Positions 27,090 to 35,369 of a stretch of DNA of 64,000 nucleotides are shown piece by piece. Under the pieces are notes generated by a model. That model saw only the letters and a program-made list of their open reading frames with translations. It was not told the DNA's origin and searched no databases. This DNA comes from Bosea sp. ANAM02 (lineage in GTDB: Bacteria; Pseudomonadota; Alphaproteobacteria; Rhizobiales; Beijerinckiaceae): assembly GCF_011764485.1 (NCBI RefSeq), contig NZ_AP022849.1, forward strand, positions 372,001-436,000. Direction: 5' to 3'. Numbering within the stretch: position 1 is the first letter of the stretch; the number at the start of each line of letters is the position of its first letter. A program made the translations under genes and the position numbers.

Positions 27090-28685
27090 TCAGCCCCCTG
27101 GCTTTACGCCGATTGCACCGCATTCCGTCGTACCCTTGTCGCGCGAGTCGAAGTGATAGTGCTTGTAGCCGCCGCGGTTCACATAGAACACAGGCCCGAG
27201 CACGCCGCGGAACTTCCCGCACGCGATCGGCAGCATCTGACCCTGCAGATACTGCTTCACGCTCGGGTTCGAATAATACTGGCTCGTGTCGCCCGTGGTG
27301 CTGCCATAGAAAATCGACACGTCGATGGCCTTCCCGACAGCATGGGCCGACAATTTCGCGCTGCTGGTCGTCTGACCGCGGCAGCTGAGCGTCCCGAGCG
27401 ATTGGATCTTTGTCAGGCCGATGCCACCCTTGGCCGCCTCGCCGAAGTTCTCCCACTGCTCGGCCAGCGAGCAGTCCATGGTCAGCTCGCGACCCAAATC
27501 GACCGCCTTCCCGCGGTAGCGTACCGCGCTCGGCACGGTGCAAGCCGTCCCTTGATAGGACCCTGCATTTAGCTGGCCCAGCACTTTTATGTCGGGGATC
27601 TTGGCCTTGAGGCGCTCGATGCACTTCGGGTCGTCTGCGGCGCCGGTGACGGAACCGCCGGTGCCGCCACCACCACCGCCTCCGCCGCCGCCGGAGCCGC
27701 CGTTCTTGGCGTATTTCGAGTAGTTGTTCTTGGCCTCTTCGCCGTTACCGGTCTGGCCCTGGTCGGTCTTCGCAAAGGAGCAAGCGAGCACGAAGGACCA
27801 GGCCGAGGTGCCGCGGCGGAAGGTCTGCTGCGAGCATTCGTTCTCGCGGTTCCCCTTCGAGGCGCTCTCCGCGTATTTCTCCGCCTTCTGGCAGTCGCTC
27901 ATGTTCATCTGGAGCGGCTTGTAACGCTGACAGAAGCCCTGGAGCGCGGCTGGATATTTCTCGCACGGGATCGCCTGCAGCATCGGGATCGTCGGTTGGC
28001 AGGTCTTCGACGTCTTATCGAGATTGTTATCGGTCTGGTTCTCGTTCTTGTTGTTGCACGAGTTCCCACCCGCGCCGGTGCTGTTGCTCCCGGTGACGTC
28101 AGAGATGTCGATGCCGTTGCCACGCGAGATATAGGTGCCCACGCAGGTGCCGTTGCCATCCGACGAAGCGGCCGAGCACTGCATCCCGCTGTTGAAATAG
28201 TTCCTCACGCGGACGTTGCCGAACTGCATCGACATCATCAGGCCGGACTCGGTGATCGTCTCGCCGTTGGGCATCGTCTGCCCGACATATTTGTCGAGCC
28301 CGAAGGATTTCACCTGGCGCCAGTTCGACTGGAGGTACTTCCCGTAAGCGTCGTCCTGCGCGGACGGATTGTTGAGGAAGTCGCCCCAGCTGTTGACGCC
28401 GTTCGTGCCCGTAAACCCGCCGCTGCGGTTCATGTAGCCAGCCTCGACGAGGGCGGACTGCCCCATCTGATAGCGGCCATAATAGTTGCCGTTCCGAGCC
28501 TGGTAGTTACCGCTGCCTGCAGACTCGCTCTTGGCAACCCGGTCGGCGAACGCCTGCGCGCCGGTGCATTGCCCACCGCCCGAACTCGACGAGGAGCTGC
28601 TGCTCGACGAGCTTGAGCTCTGTGCGAAAGCAGGGATCGAAATGCAGGTCGCAAGGAGCGCCGAGAGGATTGCGATTCGATTCAT
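27090..28685 (-). CDS. Secreted cell-wall protein with poly-Ser linker and extensin-like C-terminal domain
   Basis: Signal peptide MNRIAILSALLATCISIPAFAQ, then a run of 13 serines, then an N-terminal domain (FADRVAKSESAGSGNYQARN, GNYYGRYQMGQSALVEAGY) resembling lysozyme/transglycosylase-like modules that start with S-x-E. A Gly-rich linker precedes a C-terminal extensin-like_C domain (LTMDCSLAEQWENFGEAA, KLSAHAVGKAIDVSIFYGS, KHYHFDSR) whose His and Asp residues recall D,D-carboxypeptidase/M15-like metal sites. ATG 28685 is chosen for its signal peptide. It is likely periplasmic or surface peptidoglycan-active, possibly to open the wall for pili; that link is inference. Confidence 0.82.
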   Translation of the reverse strand: MNRIAILSALLATCISIPAFAQSSSSSSSSSSSSSGGGQCTGAQAFADRVAKSESAGSGNYQARNGNYYGRYQMGQSALVEAGYMNRSGGFTGTNGVNSWGDFLNNPSAQDDAYGKYLQSNWRQVKSFGLDKYVGQTMPNGETITESGLMMSMQFGNVRVRNYFNSGMQCSAASSDGNGTCVGTYISRGNGIDISDVTGSNSTGAGGNSCNNKNENQTDNNLDKTSKTCQPTIPMLQAIPCEKYPAALQGFCQRYKPLQMNMSDCQKAEKYAESASKGNRENECSQQTFRRGTSAWSFVLACSFAKTDQGQTGNGEEAKNNYSKYAKNGGSGGGGGGGGGGTGGSVTGAADDPKCIERLKAKIPDIKVLGQLNAGSYQGTACTVPSAVRYRGKAVDLGRELTMDCSLAEQWENFGEAAKGGIGLTKIQSLGTLSCRGQTTSSAKLSAHAVGKAIDVSIFYGSTTGDTSQYYSNPSVKQYLQGQMLPIACGKFRGVLGPVFYVNRGGYKHYHFDSRDKGTTECGAIGVKPGG

Positions 28686-28845
28686 AGGGCCGCCAGCCAA
28701 GATTCTTTCAATCAGGCTAGCCGCATTCCTTGCAGGTTCCAACGATCGTCCCGCCAATTCACCGAAATGTAAGGATCAGCGACCATCGTCCTTTTGCTCG
28801 CGACGGGTTGTGGTATCGTTCGGGCATCGTTTCGAGGATTCTCGC

Positions 28846-29277
28846 ATGCGCCGATCAATCTTGCTTCTCGCCCGCCTTTCCATCGGCATCGCTTTGTTGG
28901 CGAGCGGCCCGGCGTCCTTCGCACAGAGCTCAGGCCAGCCGACTGGCGCGCCGATCAAGTTCCAAGCGGTGGATGCAGACAAGGATGGGCAGGTGCTGAA
29001 GGCATGGCCCGAGCTGCAGGACATCAAGCGCAACGCGCCTGACCTGTTCGCCAACATGACCCACTATTCAGCGCAGGTGCAGACCGCGTACGGCCCGGCC
29101 ACGCTCTCGATGGTCGTCGGAGGAGGGCAGTGCGGGCGCCAGCTCTGCGAGATGCGAGTGTTCCTGCCCGGGAAGCCTCCGATGCTGATCGACTCATGCT
29201 CGGACCCGACCGCGCAGTACGTTACCGAGGACGGCCGAGGCCTCATCGCCTGCGGGAAGTTCGTCCCGTTCGAGTGA
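28846..29277 (+). CDS. Exported hypothetical protein (143 aa)
   Basis: Signal peptide MRRSILLLARLSIGIALLAS and SFAQ cleavage region, then a small domain with four cysteines (GGGQCGRQLCEMRVFLPG, SCSDPTAQYV, LIACGKF). The upstream in-frame extension to 28531 is antisense to the extensin-like gene and not protein-like, so ATG 28846 is chosen. A hairpin terminator follows at 29369. No family recognised. Confidence 0.78.
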   Translation: MRRSILLLARLSIGIALLASGPASFAQSSGQPTGAPIKFQAVDADKDGQVLKAWPELQDIKRNAPDLFANMTHYSAQVQTAYGPATLSMVVGGGQCGRQLCEMRVFLPGKPPMLIDSCSDPTAQYVTEDGRGLIACGKFVPFE

Positions 29278-29368
29278 GGGTTGGGGCTTCCCAAGCGGAG
29301 TCGCCCAGTTCAAGATGCCCTTGTCGAGCTGTCGAGGGGATCGGCGTCAAATCCCGAAAAGGGGATCG

Positions 29369-29397
29369 AGAGGGCCCTGCCTAGCGCAGGGCCCTCT
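29369..29397. terminator. Hairpin between convergent genes
   Basis: AGAGGGCCCTGC (29369-29380), loop CTAGC, GCAGGGCCCTCT (29386-29397): a perfect 12-bp stem followed by TTAGTTTG. It sits between the convergent stops at 29277 and 29424 and can end transcription from both sides. Confidence 0.75.
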
Positions 29398-29423
29398 TAG
29401 TTTGAGGGAACGCCGAGACAGTC

Positions 29424-30125
29424 CTACGAACCGGGACTGTTCTTCGCACCGATCAGGGCCGTGATCGGCCCGGCCGCGATCGCCGCGAGGGTCTGCTCGA
29501 TCTCGCCGGGCGCCACCAGGGCAGCCAGGCGCTTCCGGAGCTCGTTGATCTGCTGGACGAAGCGCTCCAGCGCCTTCTCGTTCTCGGGACTGGCCGGGAT
29601 CGTGGCCACAATCCTGCCGTCCTCGCCCCGGACCTGATCAGGCCACGGCTCAATCTGCCAGCGGTTGAACCATTCAGCGTGCAGATTGTACGAGCGCATC
29701 AGCACGTCGCCCGTGACCGTCTTTCCACGCTGCACCTCTTTCCATGTCAGCTCAAGGCCACCGCCGCCATCCTTGCCATATGCACGGACAGGATTGACCG
29801 TAACGACGAGCCACTTTTCCCAAGCGATGCGAAAGGCGGAATCGAGCTTCGAGCGGATGCCCGCGATTACGGCGTTGATGTCGGTGCCGAACTCAGTGTC
29901 ACCGGTCTCGTCGCATACCGCGAGGATTCCGGCAGCAGTCGTTTCGGCAGGCCCCTCGGAGGCTTTCTGAGAGAGCTTCTTCTGCAAATACAGGTCAATC
30001 ACGACCTTCTTGATCGTGGTTTTCCGCCCGGCTTCGTCATCGCCGTCGACCGATTCCACATCGTAGAAGATCTGATCGAATTTCTTGCCCCGACCGGGGT
30101 TATGGGAAGGCTTACCCACTCTCAA
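29424..30125 (-). CDS. Hypothetical protein (233 aa)
   Basis: Soluble, basic at the N-terminus (GKPSHNPGRGKKFDQIFYDV) and otherwise charged; C-terminal coiled-coil-like part (NEKALERFVQQINELRKRLAAL). No catalytic motif or family recognised. It starts 7 nt after the stop of the serine-recombinase-like gene, so the two are likely co-transcribed, which hints at a DNA-related role without proving it. Confidence 0.7.
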   Translation of the reverse strand: MRVGKPSHNPGRGKKFDQIFYDVESVDGDDEAGRKTTIKKVVIDLYLQKKLSQKASEGPAETTAAGILAVCDETGDTEFGTDINAVIAGIRSKLDSAFRIAWEKWLVVTVNPVRAYGKDGGGGLELTWKEVQRGKTVTGDVLMRSYNLHAEWFNRWQIEPWPDQVRGEDGRIVATIPASPENEKALERFVQQINELRKRLAALVAPGEIEQTLAAIAAGPITALIGAKNSPGS

Positions 30126-30132
30126 CTCCTAC

Positions 30133-30690
30133 TCATTTCCGATCGCCGAGATGCCGGTAAAGCGTCCGCACGCTGACCTCCAGCTCGTCCGCGATGTCCC
30201 GAGCCGACAAGGATGGGTCTCCCCACATCTTGCGAGCGCGCTCCAGCAGCTCTCCATCGAGCTTAGGCCGGGGGCCACCAAGGTGCTCCGACGTCTCTCG
30301 GTTTCGCTGCATCTTTGCGATGACCTCCAGCCGCGTTCCGCTGGTCGCCCGGCGGGCGAAATCCACGATTCCCGCAGCGTCTGGATGCCAGGTGAACCTC
30401 TGTCCTGTCTCGGCGTCAAAGACCGTCGCGCCGATACGCGCGACATCAGCCAGGAAACCGAGGACATCATCTAAGCCCACCCCCAAGCGCGACGCAGCAG
30501 CGACGACGAGCTCGTCCCCGGATTTCAGCGAATGCAGCAACAGGGAGCGGCTCTCGAACGAGTAGGGCGCGCTCCCTCGATGGTCATCCATCATGATCAT
30601 CGAGGGCGGAACGCCGGCATCTCGCTGCGCGCAAAGCTGTGCGTCCAATGTCGGCCCTGCCCGGGAAAGGCGAACGTAGCCAAGTTTCAT
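30133..30690 (-). CDS. Divergent serine recombinase/resolvase-like protein with C-terminal HTH
   Basis: 185 aa. The N-terminus MKLGYVRLSRAGPTLDAQL matches the resolvase opening with the nucleophile Ser in Y-x-R-x-S; LKSGDELVVAAASRLGVGLD matches the L..GD.LVV..LDRLGR segment, and a C-terminal HTH (ARDIADELEVSVRTLYRHLG) follows GGPRPKL. Several family residues are altered (AAASRLG in place of LDRLGRS), so activity is uncertain. I use ATG 30690 with AAGGA 9 nt upstream over TTG 30693. It could act as a plasmid multimer resolvase or an invertase, or only as a regulator. Confidence 0.75.
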   Translation of the reverse strand: MKLGYVRLSRAGPTLDAQLCAQRDAGVPPSMIMMDDHRGSAPYSFESRSLLLHSLKSGDELVVAAASRLGVGLDDVLGFLADVARIGATVFDAETGQRFTWHPDAAGIVDFARRATSGTRLEVIAKMQRNRETSEHLGGPRPKLDGELLERARKMWGDPSLSARDIADELEVSVRTLYRHLGDRK

Positions 30691-30721
30691 CAATCGATTC
30701 CTTGATCGGCACTCACGACAT

Positions 30722-30747
30722 TTGACTTATGGCAGGAGTTATGTCAA
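30722..30747. promoter_or_regulatory. Imperfect palindrome between divergent genes (possible operator)
   Basis: TTGACTTA (30722-30729) and TATGTCAA (30740-30747) form a 7-of-8 inverted repeat in the gap between the recombinase-like gene and the plus-strand gene at 30777. It overlaps a possible -35 box (TTGACT). A binding site for the HTH of the recombinase-like protein is one option. Confidence 0.3.
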
Positions 30748-30776
30748 TTCATCCCCAAGAATTGCAGGAGGCAGCC

Positions 30777-31178
30777 ATGTCGCAGGTCGAAGCCGTTTCA
30801 ATCTCGATCCCCGTTCCGATGGACAAGATCCACAATGCGCTCGTCAGCGCGTTCGAAGGAGGCGCCAACTACTGGCTGCATGGGGATGAGCTCGTCGAAG
30901 GCTACCGCAAGCCCGACAGCAATCTCGTCTGGTACGGGCACGAAGCCGTGTTCGCGCAGCCCTTCAAGGCCAAGCTTCGTTTCGAGGATCCGAAGAAGGA
31001 GGAAGGCAACGATGAAGGCGAACGCGTGATCACAAACGCCGACATCGAACGCGGCCTCGTCCTGATGGCGACGAAGGCACCGCGGCACTTCGCGGACCTG
31101 CTCAGCGACCAGGGCGACCAGACCACTGGCGACGTTCTGCTGCAGATGATCGTGCTTGAGGACATCGTCTATGGCTGA
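30777..31178 (+). CDS. Hypothetical protein (133 aa)
   Basis: ATG 30777 has a perfect AGGAGG 5 nt upstream, which decides against the longer frame from 30729. The protein is acidic with NYWLHGDELVEGYRKPDSNL and a helical C-terminus (HFADLLSDQGDQTTGDVLLQ). It resembles small proteins often found on alphaproteobacterial plasmids and phages, of unknown function. Stop overlaps the next start. Confidence 0.8.
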   Translation: MSQVEAVSISIPVPMDKIHNALVSAFEGGANYWLHGDELVEGYRKPDSNLVWYGHEAVFAQPFKAKLRFEDPKKEEGNDEGERVITNADIERGLVLMATKAPRHFADLLSDQGDQTTGDVLLQMIVLEDIVYG

Positions 31179-31404
31179 GGCCAAGCCCCTCCGCCTGACA
31201 GAAAGCCGGCTGCGCATCCTCAGGACCGCAGCCGGTCACAAGCTCGGGCTCGTCGACCGCCCCTATTTGCTGGGCTTCGAGCGCGTCTCTTGGGACCGGA
31301 ACGCTCGTGCCCTCGTCGGCGCCGAGCTTCTCGAAGACTACCGACATGGCGGCTACGAGATCACCGATGCCGGCCGAGCGCGACTCGCCGAGGCCGGGGG
31401 CTGA
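31171..31404 (+). CDS. Small winged-helix-like protein (77 aa)
   Basis: ATG 31171 overlaps the end of the preceding gene by 8 nt. The sequence LTESRLRILRTAAGHKLGLV ... GAELLEDYRHGGYEITDAGR has the shape of a winged-helix domain ending in the common YEITDAGRARL hairpin. Probably a DNA-binding accessory protein; target unknown. Confidence 0.72.
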   Translation: MAEAKPLRLTESRLRILRTAAGHKLGLVDRPYLLGFERVSWDRNARALVGAELLEDYRHGGYEITDAGRARLAEAGG

Positions 31405-31465
31405 GCCCATCTTGCCGCAGCGTCAGATACCTGCAAATCTGCGATCGGCAGGGCAGGGGGCTCTT

Positions 31466-31906
31466 ATGGCGCGCGTCGACCTTCGGATAGCATCGCGAGC
31501 AGCCGCATTTTCCGCCGGCTTGGCCCTCTTTGACATCTCAGCGTCCGCTCAATCCTTCGCAGTCAGAGATCTGGAATGCCGAGCGCGAGCCATCCGGGCC
31601 TGCGTCGTCAATGCCTATAATTCAGCGTGCGATGCGACCATAAATCCGACTTACTGCCGGCAAACAACCTCAATCCCGGCCGAAACCGACGCAAATAAGA
31701 CGCACGTCGACTCCTGTTCTGCGCAATTCGATAACACGAGGCCCAATGAGTGCCTCGTCAAGATAGACCTGGGAGCGATCCTTGCAGAGATGCGAGAGAC
31801 GAACCGCGCGATCCGCGAGGATCAGCGGGCGTTGCTCAACCAGCTGTGCAAATCCATCGGTAATCACCCCGAAAGATGCGACGACACCCTTCCTGGAACG
31901 AAGTGA
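31466..31906 (+). CDS. Exported Cys-rich protein A (tandem paralogue)
   Basis: 146 aa. N-terminal signal-like segment (ASRAAAFSAGLALFDISASAQ) then FAVRDLECRARAIRACVVNA, further cysteines at roughly regular spacing, and a C-terminal helix EMRETNRAIREDQRALLNQL. It is clearly paralogous to the next gene (matching VRDL-C-A-I-AC, EKIDN/AQFDNT, E-(M/L)-R/K-ETNR-I-REDQRALL). Probably a periplasmic disulphide-stabilised protein with a C-terminal coiled-coil. Function unknown. Confidence 0.72.
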   Translation: MARVDLRIASRAAAFSAGLALFDISASAQSFAVRDLECRARAIRACVVNAYNSACDATINPTYCRQTTSIPAETDANKTHVDSCSAQFDNTRPNECLVKIDLGAILAEMRETNRAIREDQRALLNQLCKSIGNHPERCDDTLPGTK

Positions 31907-31913
31907 GATAGCT

Positions 31914-32357
31914 ATGCACGCCCGCTTCGCGCTTTTAGCCACCGTCCTCATCTCTGGATCCACCAGCGCTTTGGATGCAACGGCTCAAGAGGTTTTCGTT
32001 CGCGACCTCAAATGCCGAGCCGCCGCGATTTCGGCCTGCGTTGCAGATATCAAGCAGCGTTCTTGCCAGCGAGGCTCGACGAGCTTCACCGGCGCAGTTT
32101 GCCAAGGACCTTACACGGATACGCCAGACGAGGTGAACGCAACCTCGTGCGGCGAAAAGATCGATAACCTGCAAGCGGGAACTTGCCTGGTCCCGGTCAA
32201 CCTGCAGACCCTGATCAACAGTTCCGGGATACTCGCGGAGCTTAAGGAGACAAACCGCATCCTGCGAGAGGACCAGAGAGCGCTTCTGACCCAGTTCTGC
32301 CGCTCATACGCCCCGAAGCCCGAAAGCTGCGAGGCGATGTTTGCTGGAGCAAAGTGA
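31914..32357 (+). CDS. Exported Cys-rich protein B (tandem paralogue)
   Basis: 147 aa with signal peptide MHARFALLATVLISGSTSAL and the same plan as the preceding gene: VFVRDLKCRAAAISACVADI, spaced cysteines, then ELKETNRILREDQRALLTQF and a final Cys pair. It starts 8 nt after the preceding stop. The pair looks like a local duplication that has since diverged. Confidence 0.74.
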   Translation: MHARFALLATVLISGSTSALDATAQEVFVRDLKCRAAAISACVADIKQRSCQRGSTSFTGAVCQGPYTDTPDEVNATSCGEKIDNLQAGTCLVPVNLQTLINSSGILAELKETNRILREDQRALLTQFCRSYAPKPESCEAMFAGAK

Positions 32358-32381
32358 TGCCGGCGCGAGCCGCGTCACTCA

Positions 32382-33095
32382 TCAGGGGCGAAAACCTGGG
32401 GCAGGGGAGCCATAGAGCTCGGGAAGCTCTGAGACACTGACTCCACCTTCTTCACCCGGCACGAACTTCGTCAGCTCGCGACCATGGCTGACAATGACGC
32501 CGTCGTCGAGCACATGCATGACGGTCGGCTCCTCGGCCACGGTCTGGTCGAGATAGGCTCCGACCTTGAAGCGCCCCTGATCGATCTCGATGAGAAGCTC
32601 GCGAACCGTGCCATCCGGTGCCGTCGCACCGATGAGGATCCCGCCGTCCAGCGCAGCCGAAATCGTAACAGGCCAGGGCTTCTGCTGATCGGCTGACAGC
32701 TCACTGCCGTCGTCGTTTTTGAGACGCCAGTCCGCGATCTCGGTGAAATGAGCCGCCTGCAGCTTCTTCAGCAGCTCCTTTCGATAGCCCTGCTCCAGGT
32801 TGCCGACCTCCTCCGGATTGAGCTGCAGCTTCCCGCACCAGGTCTCGAAGTCGTCGCGCTCGATCCGAACATAGAAGGGACCGTTGAAACTCTCCTCGAC
32901 GGCCGCCTCGCCGACGGGGTCGAGATTGCGGACGTTGCCGGCAAGGATCGACTGCACCGCCGCCGTGAATGGCTCATTCGGCAGCTCGAACAACGCGATC
33001 GCTGCGTCGAACTGCACCTTTGGTCCGTCAGGCAGTGCGTGGTCGTCGATCCAGACCTGGGGCTGATAGTAGGCAGGCAGAGATGGAATCGGCAT
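32382..33095 (-). CDS. Hypothetical protein (237 aa)
   Basis: ATG 33095 (MPIPSLPAYYQPQ) is chosen because AAGGAG lies 6 nt upstream; a start at 33110 would lie inside that site. The protein is acidic and beta-rich (PVTISAALDGGILIGATAPD, REDLLIEI-like stretches), with no membrane segment or catalytic motif. No family recognised. It is convergent with the Cys-rich pair and divergent from the DUF2786-like gene. Confidence 0.75.
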   Translation of the reverse strand: MPIPSLPAYYQPQVWIDDHALPDGPKVQFDAAIALFELPNEPFTAAVQSILAGNVRNLDPVGEAAVEESFNGPFYVRIERDDFETWCGKLQLNPEEVGNLEQGYRKELLKKLQAAHFTEIADWRLKNDDGSELSADQQKPWPVTISAALDGGILIGATAPDGTVRELLIEIDQGRFKVGAYLDQTVAEEPTVMHVLDDGVIVSHGRELTKFVPGEEGGVSVSELPELYGSPAPGFRP

Positions 33096-33197
33096 TGATT
33101 TCTCCTTCATCCACCAAAATCAGCAGCTGCGATGCATTGATCAAGCGCCGGAATCCTTCATCCACGGTACGATAGGCCGTTGGAATCGAGAGAGCCC

Positions 33198-33926
33198 ATG
33201 AAGGATCGGCAGAGAATCCTCGACATCATTCGCGCACTTCGCGCAAAAACTGTCGGCAACGCTGCAACAGAGGCGGAAGCCGCGGCCGCGGCCGCAAAGG
33301 CAGCTGAGCTCCTGGAGCGCTATGGCATCCGGGCGGACGAGCTCGAAGAGGCGCCCAAGGACGAATTCGTCAGCGAGGAATTCCGTTCCGACCAGGAGGT
33401 GGTCTCCGCCCGGCTCTGGCGCGTCGCGAACGCGATCGGCAAACTCACCGACACGAAGAACTGGACGTCTCACAAGACGGCGATGAAATCTGCAGTCGAG
33501 ACGTTCTTCGGCCACGAGGCCGACGTTGCGATCGCGATCTACCTTCTGGAGATTTGCGCCCGGGCCATGAACTCGCTCTCGGATCAGCTTCTGGCTGACA
33601 TGATCCTCCTGAGGCCCAACGTGCGCCGCCGGCGTCACATCGCGTTCATGGATGGCCTCACCGACACCCTCTGCCGGCGGATCAACGAGATCACCTGGGC
33701 TCGGCAGAAGGCCATCGGCAAAGGCTTGATCCTCCGGAAGATGGACATCGTCGAAGCGGCCATGAAGGGAACCGGCGTCAGCCTGCGATACACCCGAAGC
33801 GGTCGGGACAGCCTGAGCCACGATACCGGCTACGAGGCCGGCGTCAGCGCAGCAAACGACGTCTCGCTCAACGCGGGTTTGGCTGGCGCCGGCGTTGCTC
33901 CCATGCTCTCGGATCGATCAAACTAA
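33198..33926 (+). CDS. DUF2786/DUF7168-like protein (242 aa)
   Basis: N-terminal helical hairpin ILDIIRALRAKTVGNAATEA ... AKAAELLERYGIRADELE is the DUF2786 pattern seen in phage and plasmid proteins; the following part (LWRVANAIGKLTDTKNW, FFGHEADVAIAIYLLEICAR) matches the companion DUF7168 segment. Such proteins are thought to interact with nucleic acid, but function is not known. It lies 120 nt before repA on the same strand. Confidence 0.78.
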   Translation: MKDRQRILDIIRALRAKTVGNAATEAEAAAAAAKAAELLERYGIRADELEEAPKDEFVSEEFRSDQEVVSARLWRVANAIGKLTDTKNWTSHKTAMKSAVETFFGHEADVAIAIYLLEICARAMNSLSDQLLADMILLRPNVRRRRHIAFMDGLTDTLCRRINEITWARQKAIGKGLILRKMDIVEAAMKGTGVSLRYTRSGRDSLSHDTGYEAGVSAANDVSLNAGLAGAGVAPMLSDRSN

Positions 33927-33967
33927 CGGCCCAGCTTCCCGCAATAGGTTTTTGCTATCATGCCCGG

Positions 33968-34014
33968 CGAGCGCTGATTCGGGATCGCTTCCGGATCCGG
34001 CTTGTCAGCGCTCG
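33968..34014. promoter_or_regulatory. 10-bp perfect inverted repeat in the repA leader
   Basis: CGAGCGCTGA (33968-33977) and TCAGCGCTCG (34005-34014) form a perfect inverted repeat with a 27-nt loop, ending 34 nt before the repA start. A stem in this place could control RepA expression (transcription attenuation, antisense RNA target or RepA autoregulation). Confidence 0.45.
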
Positions 34015-34047
34015 GGGCCAGCATTCAGCGGGCGGCAATGTGAGGTC

Positions 34048-35307
34048 ATGGCAGCACCAAAGCGCATCCCCCTGATAGCTCGTTCCGAGTTCGCGGAGCT
34101 ATCGCTCCACGAGAAGAACGCCTATCTCCAGGATGTCGCACGCCAGATCCAGAAGATGGATGGCGAGGCGCCAGAAGACTACCGGTCGCTCGACAAGGAG
34201 TCGCTCAGCCGCCTGCGCCGCTATTACGCTCGGCGGACCCTATCCGAGCTGAAGCTGGAGGAGGTTCAGTCGCCTGGCATCCGCCAGGCCCTGCAGCGGA
34301 TGTCGGATGCGATCAGGGCGGAAGAGATCTGCCGCGTCGCTCGCCACGAAATCCCATCGAAACCCGACGCGGCTCGCTCCAGGCCCGAAGCCGGCGCCAT
34401 CATGCGGGATCCGCCGACCGAGCACCCGCAGATGGAGTTCTTCGTCCCCCAGGTGCACGACGCGCCGATTAAGGACGAGTTCTCGCTTCTCGACATCGCT
34501 CCCTTCTCGCTCTCGAAATCATCCAGCGCCGGTGTCATCACCTACGAGCTGAAGGACGCCATCATCCGCATCGAGGGTGGTGCGCAGGTCGGCCTGGCCA
34601 CCGCCTGGGACTACGATATCGTCATCAACATGATCTCGTATCTCGCTGAGGCGATGCGCCAGTATCACATCGACGAGCGCAAAGGCCTGCGCCCGACCTT
34701 GCCGCCGCGCGTCTACCGCCCGGCCGCATCCGACATTCTTCGCTTTTGCCGCCGAGAGCTCGGCGGGAAGCAGTATATCGACCTGGAGAAGGCGCTCGAC
34801 CGGCTTCAGGCGACACGCATCAAGATCACCAGCCTGACGAAGGACGCCAAGGGTTCACGGCGCGACACCGAGGCCTCGCCGATGATCGGCCGATATCGTG
34901 TGGTCTCGCGCACTAACCAGGACCGCATCGACCTGGTCGAGATCGAGATCCCAGATTTCGTCTACAACGGTGTCGTCCGGCCTGACGGCAAACCCACCAT
35001 CCTCACGCTGAACCCAGACTACTTCCTCATCACCCGCCCGATCGCCAAGTTCGTCTACCGCCTTGCACGGAAGGCCGCCGGCGAGACCGAGGCCCGCTAC
35101 TCCCTCTCGGAGCTCCGCAAGCGCTCCGGCTCCAAGCTGCCCTCCTCGAAGTTCCGGACGGCGATCGAGGAGATCGTCGCCGCCTCCAAGGTCGAGGCCT
35201 TTCCAGACTACGATCTTGAGATCGAGGAAGGCCGCAACGATAAGCTGCTCCACATGCGCTGCCGCCCGACGGCGAGGCAGGAACGCAGGCTTGCCCTGAC
35301 TGGCTAA
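34048..35307 (+). CDS. repA: Plasmid replication initiator protein A (RPA family)
   Basis: 419 aa. The core beginning DEFSLLDIAPFSLSKSSSAG and running through DYDIVINMISYLAEAMRQ, RPAASDILRFCRRELGGKQY, LDRLQATRIKIT and LNPDYFLITRPIAKFVYRLA matches the replication initiator protein A family of alphaproteobacterial plasmids (winged-helix Rep). The N-terminal 130 residues are an extra helical region. ATG 34048 is used. It would bind iterons; a matching iteron field lies at 40.4-41.3 kb rather than directly beside the gene. Confidence 0.88.
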   Translation: MAAPKRIPLIARSEFAELSLHEKNAYLQDVARQIQKMDGEAPEDYRSLDKESLSRLRRYYARRTLSELKLEEVQSPGIRQALQRMSDAIRAEEICRVARHEIPSKPDAARSRPEAGAIMRDPPTEHPQMEFFVPQVHDAPIKDEFSLLDIAPFSLSKSSSAGVITYELKDAIIRIEGGAQVGLATAWDYDIVINMISYLAEAMRQYHIDERKGLRPTLPPRVYRPAASDILRFCRRELGGKQYIDLEKALDRLQATRIKITSLTKDAKGSRRDTEASPMIGRYRVVSRTNQDRIDLVEIEIPDFVYNGVVRPDGKPTILTLNPDYFLITRPIAKFVYRLARKAAGETEARYSLSELRKRSGSKLPSSKFRTAIEEIVAASKVEAFPDYDLEIEEGRNDKLLHMRCRPTARQERRLALTG

Positions 35308-35339
35308 TCCTCTTGTGGGTTTCAGGCCCGCACGAAAAT

Positions 35340-35359
35340 CCTGTGAGACCACTCACAGG
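35340..35359. repeat. Short hairpin between repA and the next gene
   Basis: CCTGTGAG (35340-35347), loop ACCA, CTCACAGG (35352-35359): a perfect 8-bp stem 32 nt after the repA stop and 11 nt before the next ATG. No T-run follows on the plus strand, so it may be an mRNA stabiliser or weak attenuator rather than a terminator. Confidence 0.4.
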
Positions 35360-35369
35360 GAAAATTCTG

